From Aurantimonas manganoxydans SI85-9A1 (GTDB lineage: Bacteria > Pseudomonadota > Alphaproteobacteria > Rhizobiales > Rhizobiaceae): a stretch of DNA of 64,000 bases. Below the pieces are notes generated by a model. The model did no database searches. It had not been told where the DNA came from and saw only the letters and a list, made by a program, of their open reading frames with translations. The stretch lies in assembly GCF_000153465.1 (NCBI RefSeq), contig NZ_CH672387.1, positions 2,767,903-2,831,902 on the forward strand, in the 5' to 3' direction. Below are positions 45,898 to 56,223 of this stretch, one piece after another (the stretch's first letter is position 1; each line of letters begins with the position of its first letter). The position numbers and the translations under genes are program-made.

Positions 45898-46863
45898 TTG
45901 CCGATCGTCTGGGATATCGCCTCCCTCGTCGCCGGTGCCATCCTGCTGTTCGGTGGCGGCGAGTTTCTGGTTCGCGGCAGCGTCGCCATCGCCACCCGCT
46001 ACGGGATCTCGAAGCTGGTCGTCGGCCTGGTCATCGTGGGCTTCGGCACGTCGGCGCCGGAACTGCTGGTTTCCGTGCAGGCGGCGCTCTCCGGTTCGCC
46101 GGACATCTCGGTCGGCAACGTCGTCGGCTCCAACATCGCCAATGTCCTGCTGATCGTCGGCGCTGCGGGTCTCATCGCGCCGGTCGTCAACAGCGATCCA
46201 GCGATCCGGCGCGACCTGATCATGATGGTCGTGGCCTCGCTCATCGCCGTGGTGCTGTTCCTGACCGGCAATATCGGCCGGCTCGCAGGCGCCGGCCTCC
46301 TCGCCGTGCTCGCCGTCTACCTCTTCACCACCTATGCGCTGGAGCAAAAGCGGCGGCGGCGTGCGAAAGGCTCGGACCGCGCCGACGCGGACGGCGATGA
46401 CGACGAAGAAAGCCCCGCGCTCCTGCCGGCGCTGCTCCGCGTGGTCGCCGGTATCGTGATGCTGGTGGTCGGGGCCCGGCTGATGGTCACGGGCGCGGTC
46501 GGCATCGCTCGCGACTTCGGCGTATCGGAAGCCGTGATCGGCGTGACCGTCGTCGCGATCGGAACGTCCCTGCCCGAACTGGCGACGGCGCTCATCGCCG
46601 GATGGAAGCGGCAGTCGCAAGTCGTTCTCGCCAACGTCGTCGGCTCGAACATCTTCAACATCCTGAGCATTCTCGGCGCGACCGCGGTAATCGCCCCGAT
46701 CACCGTATCAGGCCGCTTCGCCATCTGGGACGGGCCGATCATGGCCGCGATCGCGGTGGCCATGCTGGTCTATCTGTTTGCATTCCGCACCATCGGACGG
46801 CCGATGGCGGCGGTCATGCTCGTCGCCTATGCCGGCTACATCGCAGTTCAGGCGGGGCTCTGA
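45898..46863 (+). CDS. calcium/sodium antiporter (CaCA family)
   Basis: A 321-residue inner-membrane exchanger of the YrbG type. The two inverted alpha repeats are clear: GFGTSAPELLVSVQAAL with DISVGNVVGSNIANVLL, and AIGTSLPELATALIAGW with QVVLANVVGSNIFNILS; the Glu residues in (S/P)APE/SLPE and the Asn residues form the cation sites. A charged cytosolic loop (residues ~148-170, RRRRAKGSDRADADGDDDEE) separates the halves. The start is TTG at 45898; no ATG or GTG fits and the ribosome site is weak. Confidence 0.92.
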   Translation: MPIVWDIASLVAGAILLFGGGEFLVRGSVAIATRYGISKLVVGLVIVGFGTSAPELLVSVQAALSGSPDISVGNVVGSNIANVLLIVGAAGLIAPVVNSDPAIRRDLIMMVVASLIAVVLFLTGNIGRLAGAGLLAVLAVYLFTTYALEQKRRRRAKGSDRADADGDDDEESPALLPALLRVVAGIVMLVVGARLMVTGAVGIARDFGVSEAVIGVTVVAIGTSLPELATALIAGWKRQSQVVLANVVGSNIFNILSILGATAVIAPITVSGRFAIWDGPIMAAIAVAMLVYLFAFRTIGRPMAAVMLVAYAGYIAVQAGL

Positions 46864-46908
46864 AACGCCGCAGCCCAAGACGCGCTGCGATCGGCCGTGC
46901 TTTCGCCG

Positions 46909-47193
46909 TCAGTCGGCGCTGGGCAAGCGGCGCATGGTGAATTCGATGTCGCCCTCCGGCAAGGCGCGCCAGCTTTCCACCGACGTCCAGTAGGCCGCCT
47001 TGGGGTAGCGATCGAGCCATTCGCGCGCCTTGTTGCGCGCGGCGTCGCGCGGCAGGATGAAGGTCTCGCGCACGAAGCTGTCACCTGCCGATCCCGCCAT
47101 TCTGCTGGCGTCGCGGCCAACGCCGCGTGAGCTGCGCGTCCGTTTGAGCTGGCGGGAAAGACCGCCAAGCGGCGGCGGTGTCAACCGGGACAT
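46909..47193 (-). CDS. conserved hypothetical protein (94 residues)
   Basis: The C-terminal half [40 protein letters not shown], then [15 protein letters not shown], has the look of a conserved rhizobial protein I recall without an assigned function. The N-terminal ~35 residues are Ser/Arg/Gly-rich and variable-looking, so the true start could be later than 47193. It is divergent from hemF. Confidence 0.7.
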   Translation of the reverse strand: MSRLTPPPLGGLSRQLKRTRSSRGVGRDASRMAGSAGDSFVRETFILPRDAARNKAREWLDRYPKAAYWTSVESWRALPEGDIEFTMRRLPSAD

Positions 47194-47434
47194 GCTGGTC
47201 GTCTCTCGAACTTCCGATCGTCAGGACCCACAAGATAGCGGGCAGCGAACGCTTTTGCGAATCGCGCGATACCGGCACAACGGAGTTCCTCCGCCTCGTC
47301 ACGAGGTTGGCATTTTGCGGTTCGGCTCCAGATGTCGTGCCTGTAAGACCGGCGGCGCAACGATCCGGGTGACCGGCGCAAGTGCCAGACAGTCAGTGCG
47401 GGACGTCCCGCCAGCAGCGAAAAGAGTGCGTCGC

Positions 47435-48343
47435 ATGGAACGGCCGACTTTGCCCGAGGGGCTTCCCGAAGACATCGAAACCAAGAAGGCGACCGCCCAG
47501 GCCTGGTTCGAAGCCCTGCGCGACCGCATCTGCAAGGTGTTCGAGGAGATCGAGGACGGTTTCGGCGAGGAGACCGGACTGGAGCCCGGCCGGTTCGAAC
47601 AGACCGAATGGTCGCGCGAGAACGAGGGCGGCGGTGGCCTGATGTCGATGATGCATGGCCGCGTCTTCGAGAAGGTCGGCGTTCATACCTCGACGGTGCA
47701 TGGCGAGTTCTCGCCCGAGTTCCGCAAGCAGATCCCCGGCGCCGAAGAGGATCCGACCTTCTGGGCCTCCGGCATCTCGTTGATCGCCCATATGCGCAAT
47801 CCCAACGTGCCTGCCGTCCACATGAACACCCGCATGGTGGTGACGACCCGGCAGTGGTTCGGCGGTGGCGCCGACCTCACCCCGACGCTCGACCGGCGCA
47901 GGATCGACGACGACCGCGACACGCTCGCCTTCCACAAGGCGCTGCAGTTCGTGTGCGACCGCCATTCGGGCGTTGCGGACTACGCCAAGTTCAAGGAATG
48001 GTGCGACACCTATTTCTATCTGCCGCATCGCAACGAGGCGCGCGGCGTCGGCGGCATCTTCTATGACTGGCTGCACTCGTCCGACGAGGCCGGTGGCTGG
48101 GATGCCGATTTCGCCTTCACCCGCGATGTCGGCAAGGCGTTTCTCGTCGTCTATCCGCACATCGTCCGGCAGAATGTCGTGCAGCCGTTCACCGAGGCCG
48201 ATCGTGAAGAGCAGCTCATTCGCCGTGGCCGCTACGTGGAGTACAATCTGCTCTACGACCGGGGCACGCTGTTCGGCCTGAAGACCGGTGGCAACGTCAA
48301 TTCGATCCTGTCGTCGATGCCGCCCGTAGTGAAATGGCCCTGA
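47435..48343 (+). CDS. hemF: oxygen-dependent coproporphyrinogen-III oxidase
   Basis: A 302-residue enzyme converting coproporphyrinogen III to protoporphyrinogen IX with O2 in heme synthesis. [20 protein letters not shown], the signature [20 protein letters not shown] then LTP, and [20 protein letters not shown] are intact. ATG 47435 was chosen because homology begins directly after it. It fits the aerobic, heme-rich physiology implied by petABC. Confidence 0.96.
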   Translation: MERPTLPEGLPEDIETKKATAQAWFEALRDRICKVFEEIEDGFGEETGLEPGRFEQTEWSRENEGGGGLMSMMHGRVFEKVGVHTSTVHGEFSPEFRKQIPGAEEDPTFWASGISLIAHMRNPNVPAVHMNTRMVVTTRQWFGGGADLTPTLDRRRIDDDRDTLAFHKALQFVCDRHSGVADYAKFKEWCDTYFYLPHRNEARGVGGIFYDWLHSSDEAGGWDADFAFTRDVGKAFLVVYPHIVRQNVVQPFTEADREEQLIRRGRYVEYNLLYDRGTLFGLKTGGNVNSILSSMPPVVKWP

Positions 48344-48431
48344 CAGGCGACGAAATTTCCCCTTGAACTTGAACCATTTAAAAGATCGGACGTTTTCCCT
48401 GCTCTAGTCGTGACGGATCAGGGAGGATCTC

Positions 48432-48632
48432 ATGTATGAGCTGGATTGTTCAGGCGTAATTCCCGGTTGCCGCCGGGTCATCCGCGCCGATTCCGAGGCG
48501 GAAGTCATCCGCAGGGCCATCGTTCAGGCCCGGCAGTTCGGTCTCGAGCACATCTCACCGGCGATGCTGGATGCGATGCGGACCCGCACCCGCGAAGAGA
48601 CTGATCTCCGTCGGTCGACGATCGCGGCCTAG
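48432..48632 (+). CDS. DUF1059 domain protein
   Basis: A 66-residue protein: MYELDCSGVIPGCRRVIRAD, SEAEVIRRAIVQARQFGLEH. The C-x-x-(V/I)-x-P-G-C start and the following helix match the DUF1059 family of small proteins with unknown function. GGGAGG lies directly upstream of ATG 48432 and an intrinsic terminator follows, so it is a compact single-gene unit after hemF. Confidence 0.85.
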   Translation: MYELDCSGVIPGCRRVIRADSEAEVIRRAIVQARQFGLEHISPAMLDAMRTRTREETDLRRSTIAA

Positions 48633-48636
48633 AAGA

Positions 48637-48661
48637 AGCGGGCGCGAGGCCCGCTTTTTTT
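48637..48661 (+). terminator. intrinsic terminator after the DUF1059 gene
   Basis: AGCGGGC (48637-48643) pairs with GCCCGCT (48649-48655) around a five-base loop and runs into seven Ts, five bases after the stop codon. A textbook terminator. Confidence 0.93.
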
Positions 48662-48684
48662 GTCGGTGGATGCCGCGGGCCGTG

Positions 48685-49926
48685 TCAGACCCGTTTGAGC
48701 AGGCTCTCGCGCCCGAGAACGAAGCCGCTGCTCGCCCAGAGCTTGCGCAGCCTGTCGAGGGTCTTCCCCATCTCTGGGCCCGGCGCGATGCCGGCCGATT
48801 TCAGGTCCTCGCCGCTGACCGGAAAGGCAGGTGGCGCGAAGGTAGCGACGATCTCCAGCTGGCCGGTCAGCCTAGCGATGGCATCGAGCGTCTCGCGCGA
48901 AGACTCCGCCTTGCCGCGCGCCGATGCGACGGCGAGCCGCAGCCCGTCGGCGATCGCGACCCCATCCCCGAAATACAGCCGGGTGCGAAAGGCGGAGTCG
49001 CTCTCTTCCGGCTTCGCCGGTTCGGCGATGGCGAAGCCGACGATGCGATCGCGGTCGGCGTTGGACAGCTTCAACCGTTCGGCCATCTGGGTCAGGCGCG
49101 CCGGGTCCGGCGGCACGATGGCCGCGAGCCGCAGCATCGGATCGGGTGCCCAGCCGAAGGCTCCCTCGCTCTCCACCAGCGAATGGATCGCGTCGATCCC
49201 CCAGCGCTCGCTTTCCGGCAGAATTCGGGTCAGGACGCCGGTCTGCCGCATCCACAGCAGCGCACGGGACGGGTCCGGTGCGGCAAGGAGCTTCTTCAGC
49301 TCGGTCCAGACCCGCTCGACCGACAGTCCGTCGAGCCCGTCCTTCAGGCGCGTCGCAGCCCGGATGCCAGCGGCGTCCGGCCGGCCCTTCCCGTACCAGG
49401 CGAAGAAGCGGAAGAAGCGCAAGATGCGCAGATAATCCTCCCTGATGCGGGTCTCCGAATCGCCGATGAAGCGCAGAGCCTGACTTCCGAGATCCTCGAT
49501 GCCGCCAACGAGGTCGACGATGCTGCCGTCGGCACGCGCATAGAGCGCGTTGATCGTGAAGTCGCGGCGCTCGGCATCGGCCTTCCAGTCGCGACCGAAA
49601 TGCACGGCCGCGTGGCGGCCGTCGGTCTCGATGTCGCGGCGAAGGGTCGTGACCTCGTAGGCATGCTCAGGCGTCACGACGGTCACGGTGCCGTGCTCGA
49701 TCCCGGTCGGCACCGCCCGGAAGCCGGCCGCCTCCACGCGGCGCACCGTCTCGTCCGGCAGCGTCGTGGTGGCGATGTCGATGTCGCTCACCGGATGGCC
49801 GAGCACCGAGTTGCGGACGGCGCCGCCGACGATCCGCGCCTCCTCGCCATCGGCCGACAGGGTTGCCAGCAGCGTCTGCAGGCCTGGCGTCGTCAGCCAG
49901 TCTGCCTCGATCGTCGTGGCGGTCAT
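48685..49926 (-). CDS. cca: CCA tRNA nucleotidyltransferase
   Basis: A 413-residue class II nucleotidyltransferase that adds or repairs the CCA end of tRNAs. IVGGAVRNSVLGHPVSDIDI holds the catalytic aspartates (DID), RDFTINALYARADGSIVDLV and the DLGSQALRFIGDSETRIRED segment follow, then LRILRFFRFFAWYG. It starts inside the Nudix stop (ATGA overlap), so it is translated with it. Confidence 0.94.
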   Translation of the reverse strand: MTATTIEADWLTTPGLQTLLATLSADGEEARIVGGAVRNSVLGHPVSDIDIATTTLPDETVRRVEAAGFRAVPTGIEHGTVTVVTPEHAYEVTTLRRDIETDGRHAAVHFGRDWKADAERRDFTINALYARADGSIVDLVGGIEDLGSQALRFIGDSETRIREDYLRILRFFRFFAWYGKGRPDAAGIRAATRLKDGLDGLSVERVWTELKKLLAAPDPSRALLWMRQTGVLTRILPESERWGIDAIHSLVESEGAFGWAPDPMLRLAAIVPPDPARLTQMAERLKLSNADRDRIVGFAIAEPAKPEESDSAFRTRLYFGDGVAIADGLRLAVASARGKAESSRETLDAIARLTGQLEIVATFAPPAFPVSGEDLKSAGIAPGPEMGKTLDRLRKLWASSGFVLGRESLLKRV

Positions 49927-50606
49927 GCGTAAAGTCCTTCGTACAATGTGCGGATGATGCCTGCGGTGACGCCCCAGATGAAGCGCTCGCCGAAGGGCAT
50001 CACATAATAACGCCGCTCGATGCCCTGCCAGATGCGGCTTTCCTCGCGGTGGTTCGCTTCGCTCATCAGGAAGCCGAGCGGCACCTCGAAGACGTCCTGC
50101 ACCTCGTCGGGATTGGCGACGAGGCTGAAACCCGGCCGCACGATCGCGACGACGGGGGTGATGCGGAAGCCTGTCGTGGTCAGGTAGCGCGGCAACCGGC
50201 CGACCGGTTCCACATGCTGCGGATCGAGAGCGATCTCCTCCACGCTTTCCCGGATCGCGGCGGCTTCCGGCGACACATCCTCCGGATCGACCGAGCCCCC
50301 CGGAAAGGCGATCTGACCCGAATGCTTGCGCAGATGCGCGGTGCGGGTGGTCAGGATCACCGTGGCGCCCTCGCCCCGGTCGACGATCGGCACCAGCACC
50401 GCGGCCTCCCGCGCCCGGTCGCGCTCCATCAGCTGGACGAGATCGGGGTTCAGCAGATGATCGCCATATTCGCGGGTCGGCGCGGCATCGCCGGCCCAGC
50501 CGCGCGCGGCGATCCGCGCCCGCAGATCGGCCGTGGTGAAGTCGGTATAGCGCCCGGCATGCGCGTCATCGGCGACACCCCGTCCGGGCCGGTCGTCGGC
50601 TAGCAC
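49923..50606 (-). CDS. Nudix hydrolase, CoA pyrophosphatase type
   Basis: A 227-residue Nudix protein. The Nudix box is GGSVDPEDVSPEAAAIRESV followed by EEIAL, and the preceding LRKHSGQIAFPGG is the CoA-pyrophosphatase (NudL/UPF0035) signature, which cleaves CoA to phosphopantetheine and 3',5'-ADP. The start is GTG at 50604-50606, just past the DUF1285 stop. Middle gene of DUF1285-nudix-cca. Confidence 0.9.
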   Translation of the reverse strand: MLADDRPGRGVADDAHAGRYTDFTTADLRARIAARGWAGDAAPTREYGDHLLNPDLVQLMERDRAREAAVLVPIVDRGEGATVILTTRTAHLRKHSGQIAFPGGSVDPEDVSPEAAAIRESVEEIALDPQHVEPVGRLPRYLTTTGFRITPVVAIVRPGFSLVANPDEVQDVFEVPLGFLMSEANHREESRIWQGIERRYYVMPFGERFIWGVTAGIIRTLYEGLYA

Positions 50607-50608
50607 GG

Positions 50609-51220
50609 TCAGGACCCGGCCTGCGATGCGGCTATGTCAAAGGTCGCGCCGCCTGAGCGGACGAACTGGCGTTCACCGTCGGTCTTCACATGGTCGGCAA
50701 GGTCGAAGGCCAACGCCCGGGTCAGTCGCGCCTCCAGCCGGCCGCGCACCGTGACATAGGGGCGAAACTCGCCGTTCGGCCCGATGGTCAGGCGCAGGGG
50801 ATTCTCCGGCCCTGCGGCGCAGATGTCGCCGACATCGGTGCGGAACGTCAGAAGCGGCTCCCCGTCATGGATCTCGCGATTCATCTCGACGGCCTGGAAA
50901 TGCGCGTCCTCGACCGTGATGCCGAGCTTTTCCACAGGGGTGACGAGATAGGTGCGCCCGTCGACATCCTTGCGCAGGACGGTGGAGAACAGGCGTACCA
51001 GAGCGGCGCGGCCGATCGGCGAACCATTGTAGCTCCACCGGCCATCGGCGTGGATCACCATGTCGATATCGCCGCAGAACTCCGGTTCCCACCGATCCAC
51101 CGGCGGTGCGCCCTTGCCTGCACGCTCGGCACGGGCGACAAGAGCCGCGAGGCTGGCGCCGGCATCGCTCGGCACGGTTCCTGTTGCGTCGTCCTGCATG
51201 TCGCTGGGCTGGTGCGGCAA
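50609..51220 (-). CDS. DUF1285 domain protein
   Basis: A 203-residue protein of unknown function. DMVIHADGRWSYNGSPIGRA, LVRLFSTVLRKDVDGRTYLV, TPVEKLGITVEDAHF and the later LTIGPNGEFRPYVTVRGRLE are typical of the family. TTG at 51218-51220 is preferred because GGAGG lies five bases upstream; the ATG seven codons later has no ribosome site. It heads the leftward DUF1285-nudix-cca operon and is divergent from moxR. Confidence 0.88.
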   Translation of the reverse strand: MPHQPSDMQDDATGTVPSDAGASLAALVARAERAGKGAPPVDRWEPEFCGDIDMVIHADGRWSYNGSPIGRAALVRLFSTVLRKDVDGRTYLVTPVEKLGITVEDAHFQAVEMNREIHDGEPLLTFRTDVGDICAAGPENPLRLTIGPNGEFRPYVTVRGRLEARLTRALAFDLADHVKTDGERQFVRSGGATFDIAASQAGS

Positions 51221-51404
51221 TGGGTCCTCCGATCGGGATTCGTCTTATTTTGGCCGGCCTTCGCAGTCACGAAATAGTTGCTCCTCGCCAGCTTGCCAGG
51301 AGTCCCGGTGGCCGATTTGATGAGTGGAAGCGGCCGTGCGACGGCCATCGCACATCGACGCTGATCTGGCCATTTCCCTTCGATACCTGACGGAGACCGT
51401 CCCG

Positions 51405-52415
<1,011 letters not shown>

Positions 52416-52429
52416 AGGCAGGGTCCAGC

Positions 52430-53356
52430 ATGCCGATCGGCTCCACCGTCGACCTCACCGCCGCACCGGACGCGCTGGCCCGTTCGCGCCAGCGCGCCGC
52501 CTTGATGCCCGACCTTCTGGTCGAGGCACGGCGCGTGGTATCGACGGTCATCGCCGGCTGGCACGGCCGGCGGCGGCGCGGCGTCGGCGAAAATTTCTGG
52601 CAGTTCCGGCCCTTTGTGCAAGGCGAGCCGGTCTCGCGCATCGACTGGCGCCGCTCGGCCCGCGACGACCATGTCTATCTGCGCGACCGCGAGTGGGAAG
52701 CTGCCCAGACCGTATGGCTGTGGGCCGATCCGTCGCAGTCCATGCGCTTCATGTCGAGTGCCGCCCAGGTCTCCAAGGAATCGCGCGCGCTGGTCATCGT
52801 GCTGGCCCTCGCCGAAATCCTGTCGCGCTCGGGCGAGCGCATCGGCTATCCGGGCGTCGTCGATCCGATCTCCGCGCGCAATGCCGCCGAGCGGATCGCC
52901 GGCGCGCTGCTGTCCCGGCGCCCCGACGACCCCTTTCCGCCGGACGACCGGCTGAAGCGTTTCACCGAACTGGTTATCGTCAGCGATCTTCTCGATCCGG
53001 TCGACGAGGTGGTGGCGCGCATCGACCAGCTCGGCCGGCGCGGCATTCGCGGCCACATCGTGATGATCTCCGATCCGGCGGAGGAGATGTTCCCCTATGC
53101 CGGCCGGACCGAATTCCGCGATCCCGAGACCGGCGCGACGCTGACGGCAGGACGTGCCGAGACGCTGCGCGAGAAATACGCCACCGTCTACCGGGCGCGC
53201 CGCGAGCACATCGCCGAGCATTGCCGCCGGCTCGGCTGGAGCTTCATTCCCCACCGCACCGACCATCTGGCCTCCGAAGCGCTGGTGGCTGTCCACGGGC
53301 GCTTGAGCGGCGCACCGCAGGCCGTCGCGCCGCGCGCAGCGGGAGCCTCGGCATGA
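52430..53356 (+). CDS. DUF58 domain protein
   Basis: A 308-residue protein; VGENFWQFRPFVQGEPVSRI followed by DWRRSARDDHVYLRDREWE is the DUF58 signature, and the DPSQSMRF segment is a VWA-type metal site. MoxR ATPases typically act on such partners. It overlaps the downstream membrane gene by four bases (ATGA). Confidence 0.92.
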   Translation: MPIGSTVDLTAAPDALARSRQRAALMPDLLVEARRVVSTVIAGWHGRRRRGVGENFWQFRPFVQGEPVSRIDWRRSARDDHVYLRDREWEAAQTVWLWADPSQSMRFMSSAAQVSKESRALVIVLALAEILSRSGERIGYPGVVDPISARNAAERIAGALLSRRPDDPFPPDDRLKRFTELVIVSDLLDPVDEVVARIDQLGRRGIRGHIVMISDPAEEMFPYAGRTEFRDPETGATLTAGRAETLREKYATVYRARREHIAEHCRRLGWSFIPHRTDHLASEALVAVHGRLSGAPQAVAPRAAGASA

Positions 53357-56223
53357 TCGGCGGGCTCGCCCTCTCCTTCGGCGCACCGCTGGTGCTGTTC
53401 GGGCTTCTGGCCCTGCCAGCGATCTGGTGGCTCCTCAAGCTGACGCCGCCGCGGCCGCAGATGGAACCGTTTCCGCCGTTGCGCATCCTGGAACGGGTGC
53501 TGAAGCGCGAGGAGACGCCGTCGAAGAGTCCGTGGTGGCTGACGCTGCTGCGCCTGCTGCTCGCGGCGCTGATCATTTTCGCCCTCGCCGCCCCGACCCT
53601 CAATCCGCGCGAAGGCCAGTTGACCGGTACCGGACCGCTGGCGCTGCTGGTCGACAATGGCTGGGCGAGCGGCGGCGATTTCGACGTACGGCGGACGGCC
53701 GCCGAAGGGCTGATCCGTGAAGCCGGCGAAGCCGGGCGCCCGGTCTCCCTCGCCTTCACGGCCGAGGGCCAGTCCGACGACGCGACGCCCGTCGAAGCCA
53801 ATGCCGCGCTGGAGCGCCTCGCCGCGGCAGCACCGCGTCCTATTCCCACCGACCGCGCAGCCGCAGCCGAGCGCATCGCGACCGCGCTTGCGGGCAACCA
53901 CATCGGCTCGCTGGCCTTCGTCGCCGACGGTCTCGATGCCGAGGGAACCGACGCCGCCAGCCGCAGCCTTGCCGCCCTCACCCCGTCGCAGGCCATCGTC
54001 TATGCGCCGGACGTCGGCGGCCTCGTCGGCCTCACCGGCGCCGACAATTCGACGGAAGCGCTCGTCGTGCAGGCCGTCCGTCCAGGCGCAGCGGCCGAAA
54101 CGCGCAGCTTCGCCGTTCGCGCGATCGACGCGCAGGAGCGCGAAATCGGTCGCACATCGCTCGATTTCGCTGCCGGATCGGCCAGCGCCGAAGCCCGCTT
54201 CGCCATCCCCGTAGAACTGCGCAACGACATCGCCCGGCTCGAGGTCGACGGCGCCGAGACCGCCGGTGCCGTGCGGCTGGTCGACGACAGCTTCCGTCGC
54301 CGGCGCGTCGCGCTGGTGTCGGGCGAATCCTCCGACCTCGCCCAGCCGCTGCTGTCGCCGCTCTACTACATCACCCGGGCGCTGGAGCCCTTTGCCGATC
54401 TCGTGCGACCGCAGAGCGCCAATCTGTCCGAATCTATCCCTGCGCTGATCGCGCGGCGGCCCTCGGTCATCGTCCTGGCCGATATCGGCATCCTGCCCGA
54501 CAACGCCCGCGAGGCGCTGCAGGGCTTCGTCGAGGATGGCGGCTATCTCCTGCGCTTTGCCGGCCCGCGCCTTGCTGCCGCGCCTGGCGACGACACGCTG
54601 GTGCCGGTGCGCCTGCGCACGGGCGAACGCCAGCTCGGCGGCGCCATGTCCTGGTCCGAGCCCCAGAAGATCGCGCCGATGCCCGACGACGAACCCTTTG
54701 CCGGGATCGCCGTCCCGGAAGACGTCACCGTGACCCGCCAGATCCTCGCCGAGCCGGCGGCGGACCTGTCCGAGCGGACATGGGCCAGCCTTGCCGACGG
54801 CACGCCGCTCGTCACAGCCGAGACGGTCGGCGCCGGCACCATCGTCCTGTTCCACGTCACCGCCGAGGCGACCTGGTCGAACCTGCCGATCTCGGGTGCC
54901 TTCGTCGAAATGCTGCGGCGGATCGTCACGCTGTCGCGGGCCGGTGCCGGCCCCAGCGAGGGCCGCACCGCCGCCGACAGCCTGCCGCCCTATCGCGTGC
55001 TCGACGGTCAGGGCCGCCTCACCAGCCCCGGAGCTGACGTCCAGCCGCTGCAGCCCGTCGCCGATGGCGACCAGCCGGTAACACGCGAAAACCCGCCGGG
55101 CCTTTATGGCAGCGAGGAAGGCTATCTCGCCCACAACCTCCTGCCGGCCGACGCCGAATTGCTGCCCCTGCCGGCGCTGGATCTCGGTGCGCCGGTCGAG
55201 GCGCGCGGCTATGGCGGCGAGAATTCAGTCGACCTGGCGCCCTGGCTGTTTGCCGCCGCCCTCGTCCTCTTCGCCCTCGACGCGCTGGCTCTGCTCTGGC
55301 TGAACGGTGCCGCGACCCGCATCGGCAGCAGCTTTTCGCGCGGCCGTGCCGGCGCGCTCCCGGCGATCCTCGCGATTGCCGCGATTGGACTGATCGCCAC
55401 GGTCCCGGACGCCCGCGCACAGGAGCCGGCACCGACGCCATCCACCGAGCAGGTCGCGGACCACGACGTCGATGTCGAGCGTGCGATCCGGGCGACGGAA
55501 ACGACGCATCTGGCCTATGTGCTGACCGGCGACGAAGCGACTGACGAGATCTCGCGCCAGGGCCTGGCCGGCCTGTCGCAATTCATCACCGCCAAGACGG
55601 CATTGGAGCCGGGCGAGCCGATGGGCGTCGACATCGCCGCCGACGAACTCGCCTTCTTCCCGATCATCTACTGGCCGATCGACGCCAGCGCGCCGATGCC
55701 GAGTGAAACCGCGATCGGCCGCATGGATGCCTACATGAAGCAGGGCGGCACGGTGCTGTTCGACGTGGCCGACGACCCGATCTCCGGCCTGTCCAGCGGC
55801 AACGTGTCTGCCGGTCAGCGCCGGTTGCGCGAAATCCTCGCCGATCTCGACGTGCCGCCGCTCGATCCGGTGCCGACCGACCACGTCCTGACCAAGGCCT
55901 TCTACATGCTGGACGACTTCCCCGGCCGCCACACCGGCTCCCAGCTCTGGGTGGAATCGCTGGTGCGCGATAGCGAAGGTGGTGCGCGGCCGGCGCGCGG
56001 CGGTGACGGCGTCTCCTCGATCATGATCACGTCGAACGATTTCGCCAGCGCCTGGGCGGTCGACAGCCAGGGCCTGTTCCTGTTCCCGACGGATTCCGCC
56101 GATCCCGCCCAGCGCGAATATGCCTATCGGGCGGGCGTGAACATCGTGATGTACGTCCTGACGGGCAACTACAAGGCCGATCAGGTGCATGTCCCGGCTC
56201 TGCTGGAAAGGCTGGGCCAATGA
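53353..56223 (+). CDS. BatA-like/DUF4159 large membrane protein
   Basis: A 956-residue protein. The N-terminus (GAPLVLFGLLALPAIWWLLK and LRLLLAALIIFALAAPTLNP) is the two-helix BatA-type module, followed by a VWA-like domain, a long periplasmic-type region and two late TM helices (WLFAAALVLFALDALALLWL, LPAILAIAAIGLIATVPDA). The C-terminal ~250 residues (LAYVLTGDEATDEISRQGLA, FFPIIYWPIDAS, GTVLFDVADDP) match the DUF4159 type. It is the membrane partner of the MoxR-DUF58 pair; the job is unknown, possibly envelope-related. Confidence 0.88.
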   Translation: MIGGLALSFGAPLVLFGLLALPAIWWLLKLTPPRPQMEPFPPLRILERVLKREETPSKSPWWLTLLRLLLAALIIFALAAPTLNPREGQLTGTGPLALLVDNGWASGGDFDVRRTAAEGLIREAGEAGRPVSLAFTAEGQSDDATPVEANAALERLAAAAPRPIPTDRAAAAERIATALAGNHIGSLAFVADGLDAEGTDAASRSLAALTPSQAIVYAPDVGGLVGLTGADNSTEALVVQAVRPGAAAETRSFAVRAIDAQEREIGRTSLDFAAGSASAEARFAIPVELRNDIARLEVDGAETAGAVRLVDDSFRRRRVALVSGESSDLAQPLLSPLYYITRALEPFADLVRPQSANLSESIPALIARRPSVIVLADIGILPDNAREALQGFVEDGGYLLRFAGPRLAAAPGDDTLVPVRLRTGERQLGGAMSWSEPQKIAPMPDDEPFAGIAVPEDVTVTRQILAEPAADLSERTWASLADGTPLVTAETVGAGTIVLFHVTAEATWSNLPISGAFVEMLRRIVTLSRAGAGPSEGRTAADSLPPYRVLDGQGRLTSPGADVQPLQPVADGDQPVTRENPPGLYGSEEGYLAHNLLPADAELLPLPALDLGAPVEARGYGGENSVDLAPWLFAAALVLFALDALALLWLNGAATRIGSSFSRGRAGALPAILAIAAIGLIATVPDARAQEPAPTPSTEQVADHDVDVERAIRATETTHLAYVLTGDEATDEISRQGLAGLSQFITAKTALEPGEPMGVDIAADELAFFPIIYWPIDASAPMPSETAIGRMDAYMKQGGTVLFDVADDPISGLSSGNVSAGQRRLREILADLDVPPLDPVPTDHVLTKAFYMLDDFPGRHTGSQLWVESLVRDSEGGARPARGGDGVSSIMITSNDFASAWAVDSQGLFLFPTDSADPAQREYAYRAGVNIVMYVLTGNYKADQVHVPALLERLGQ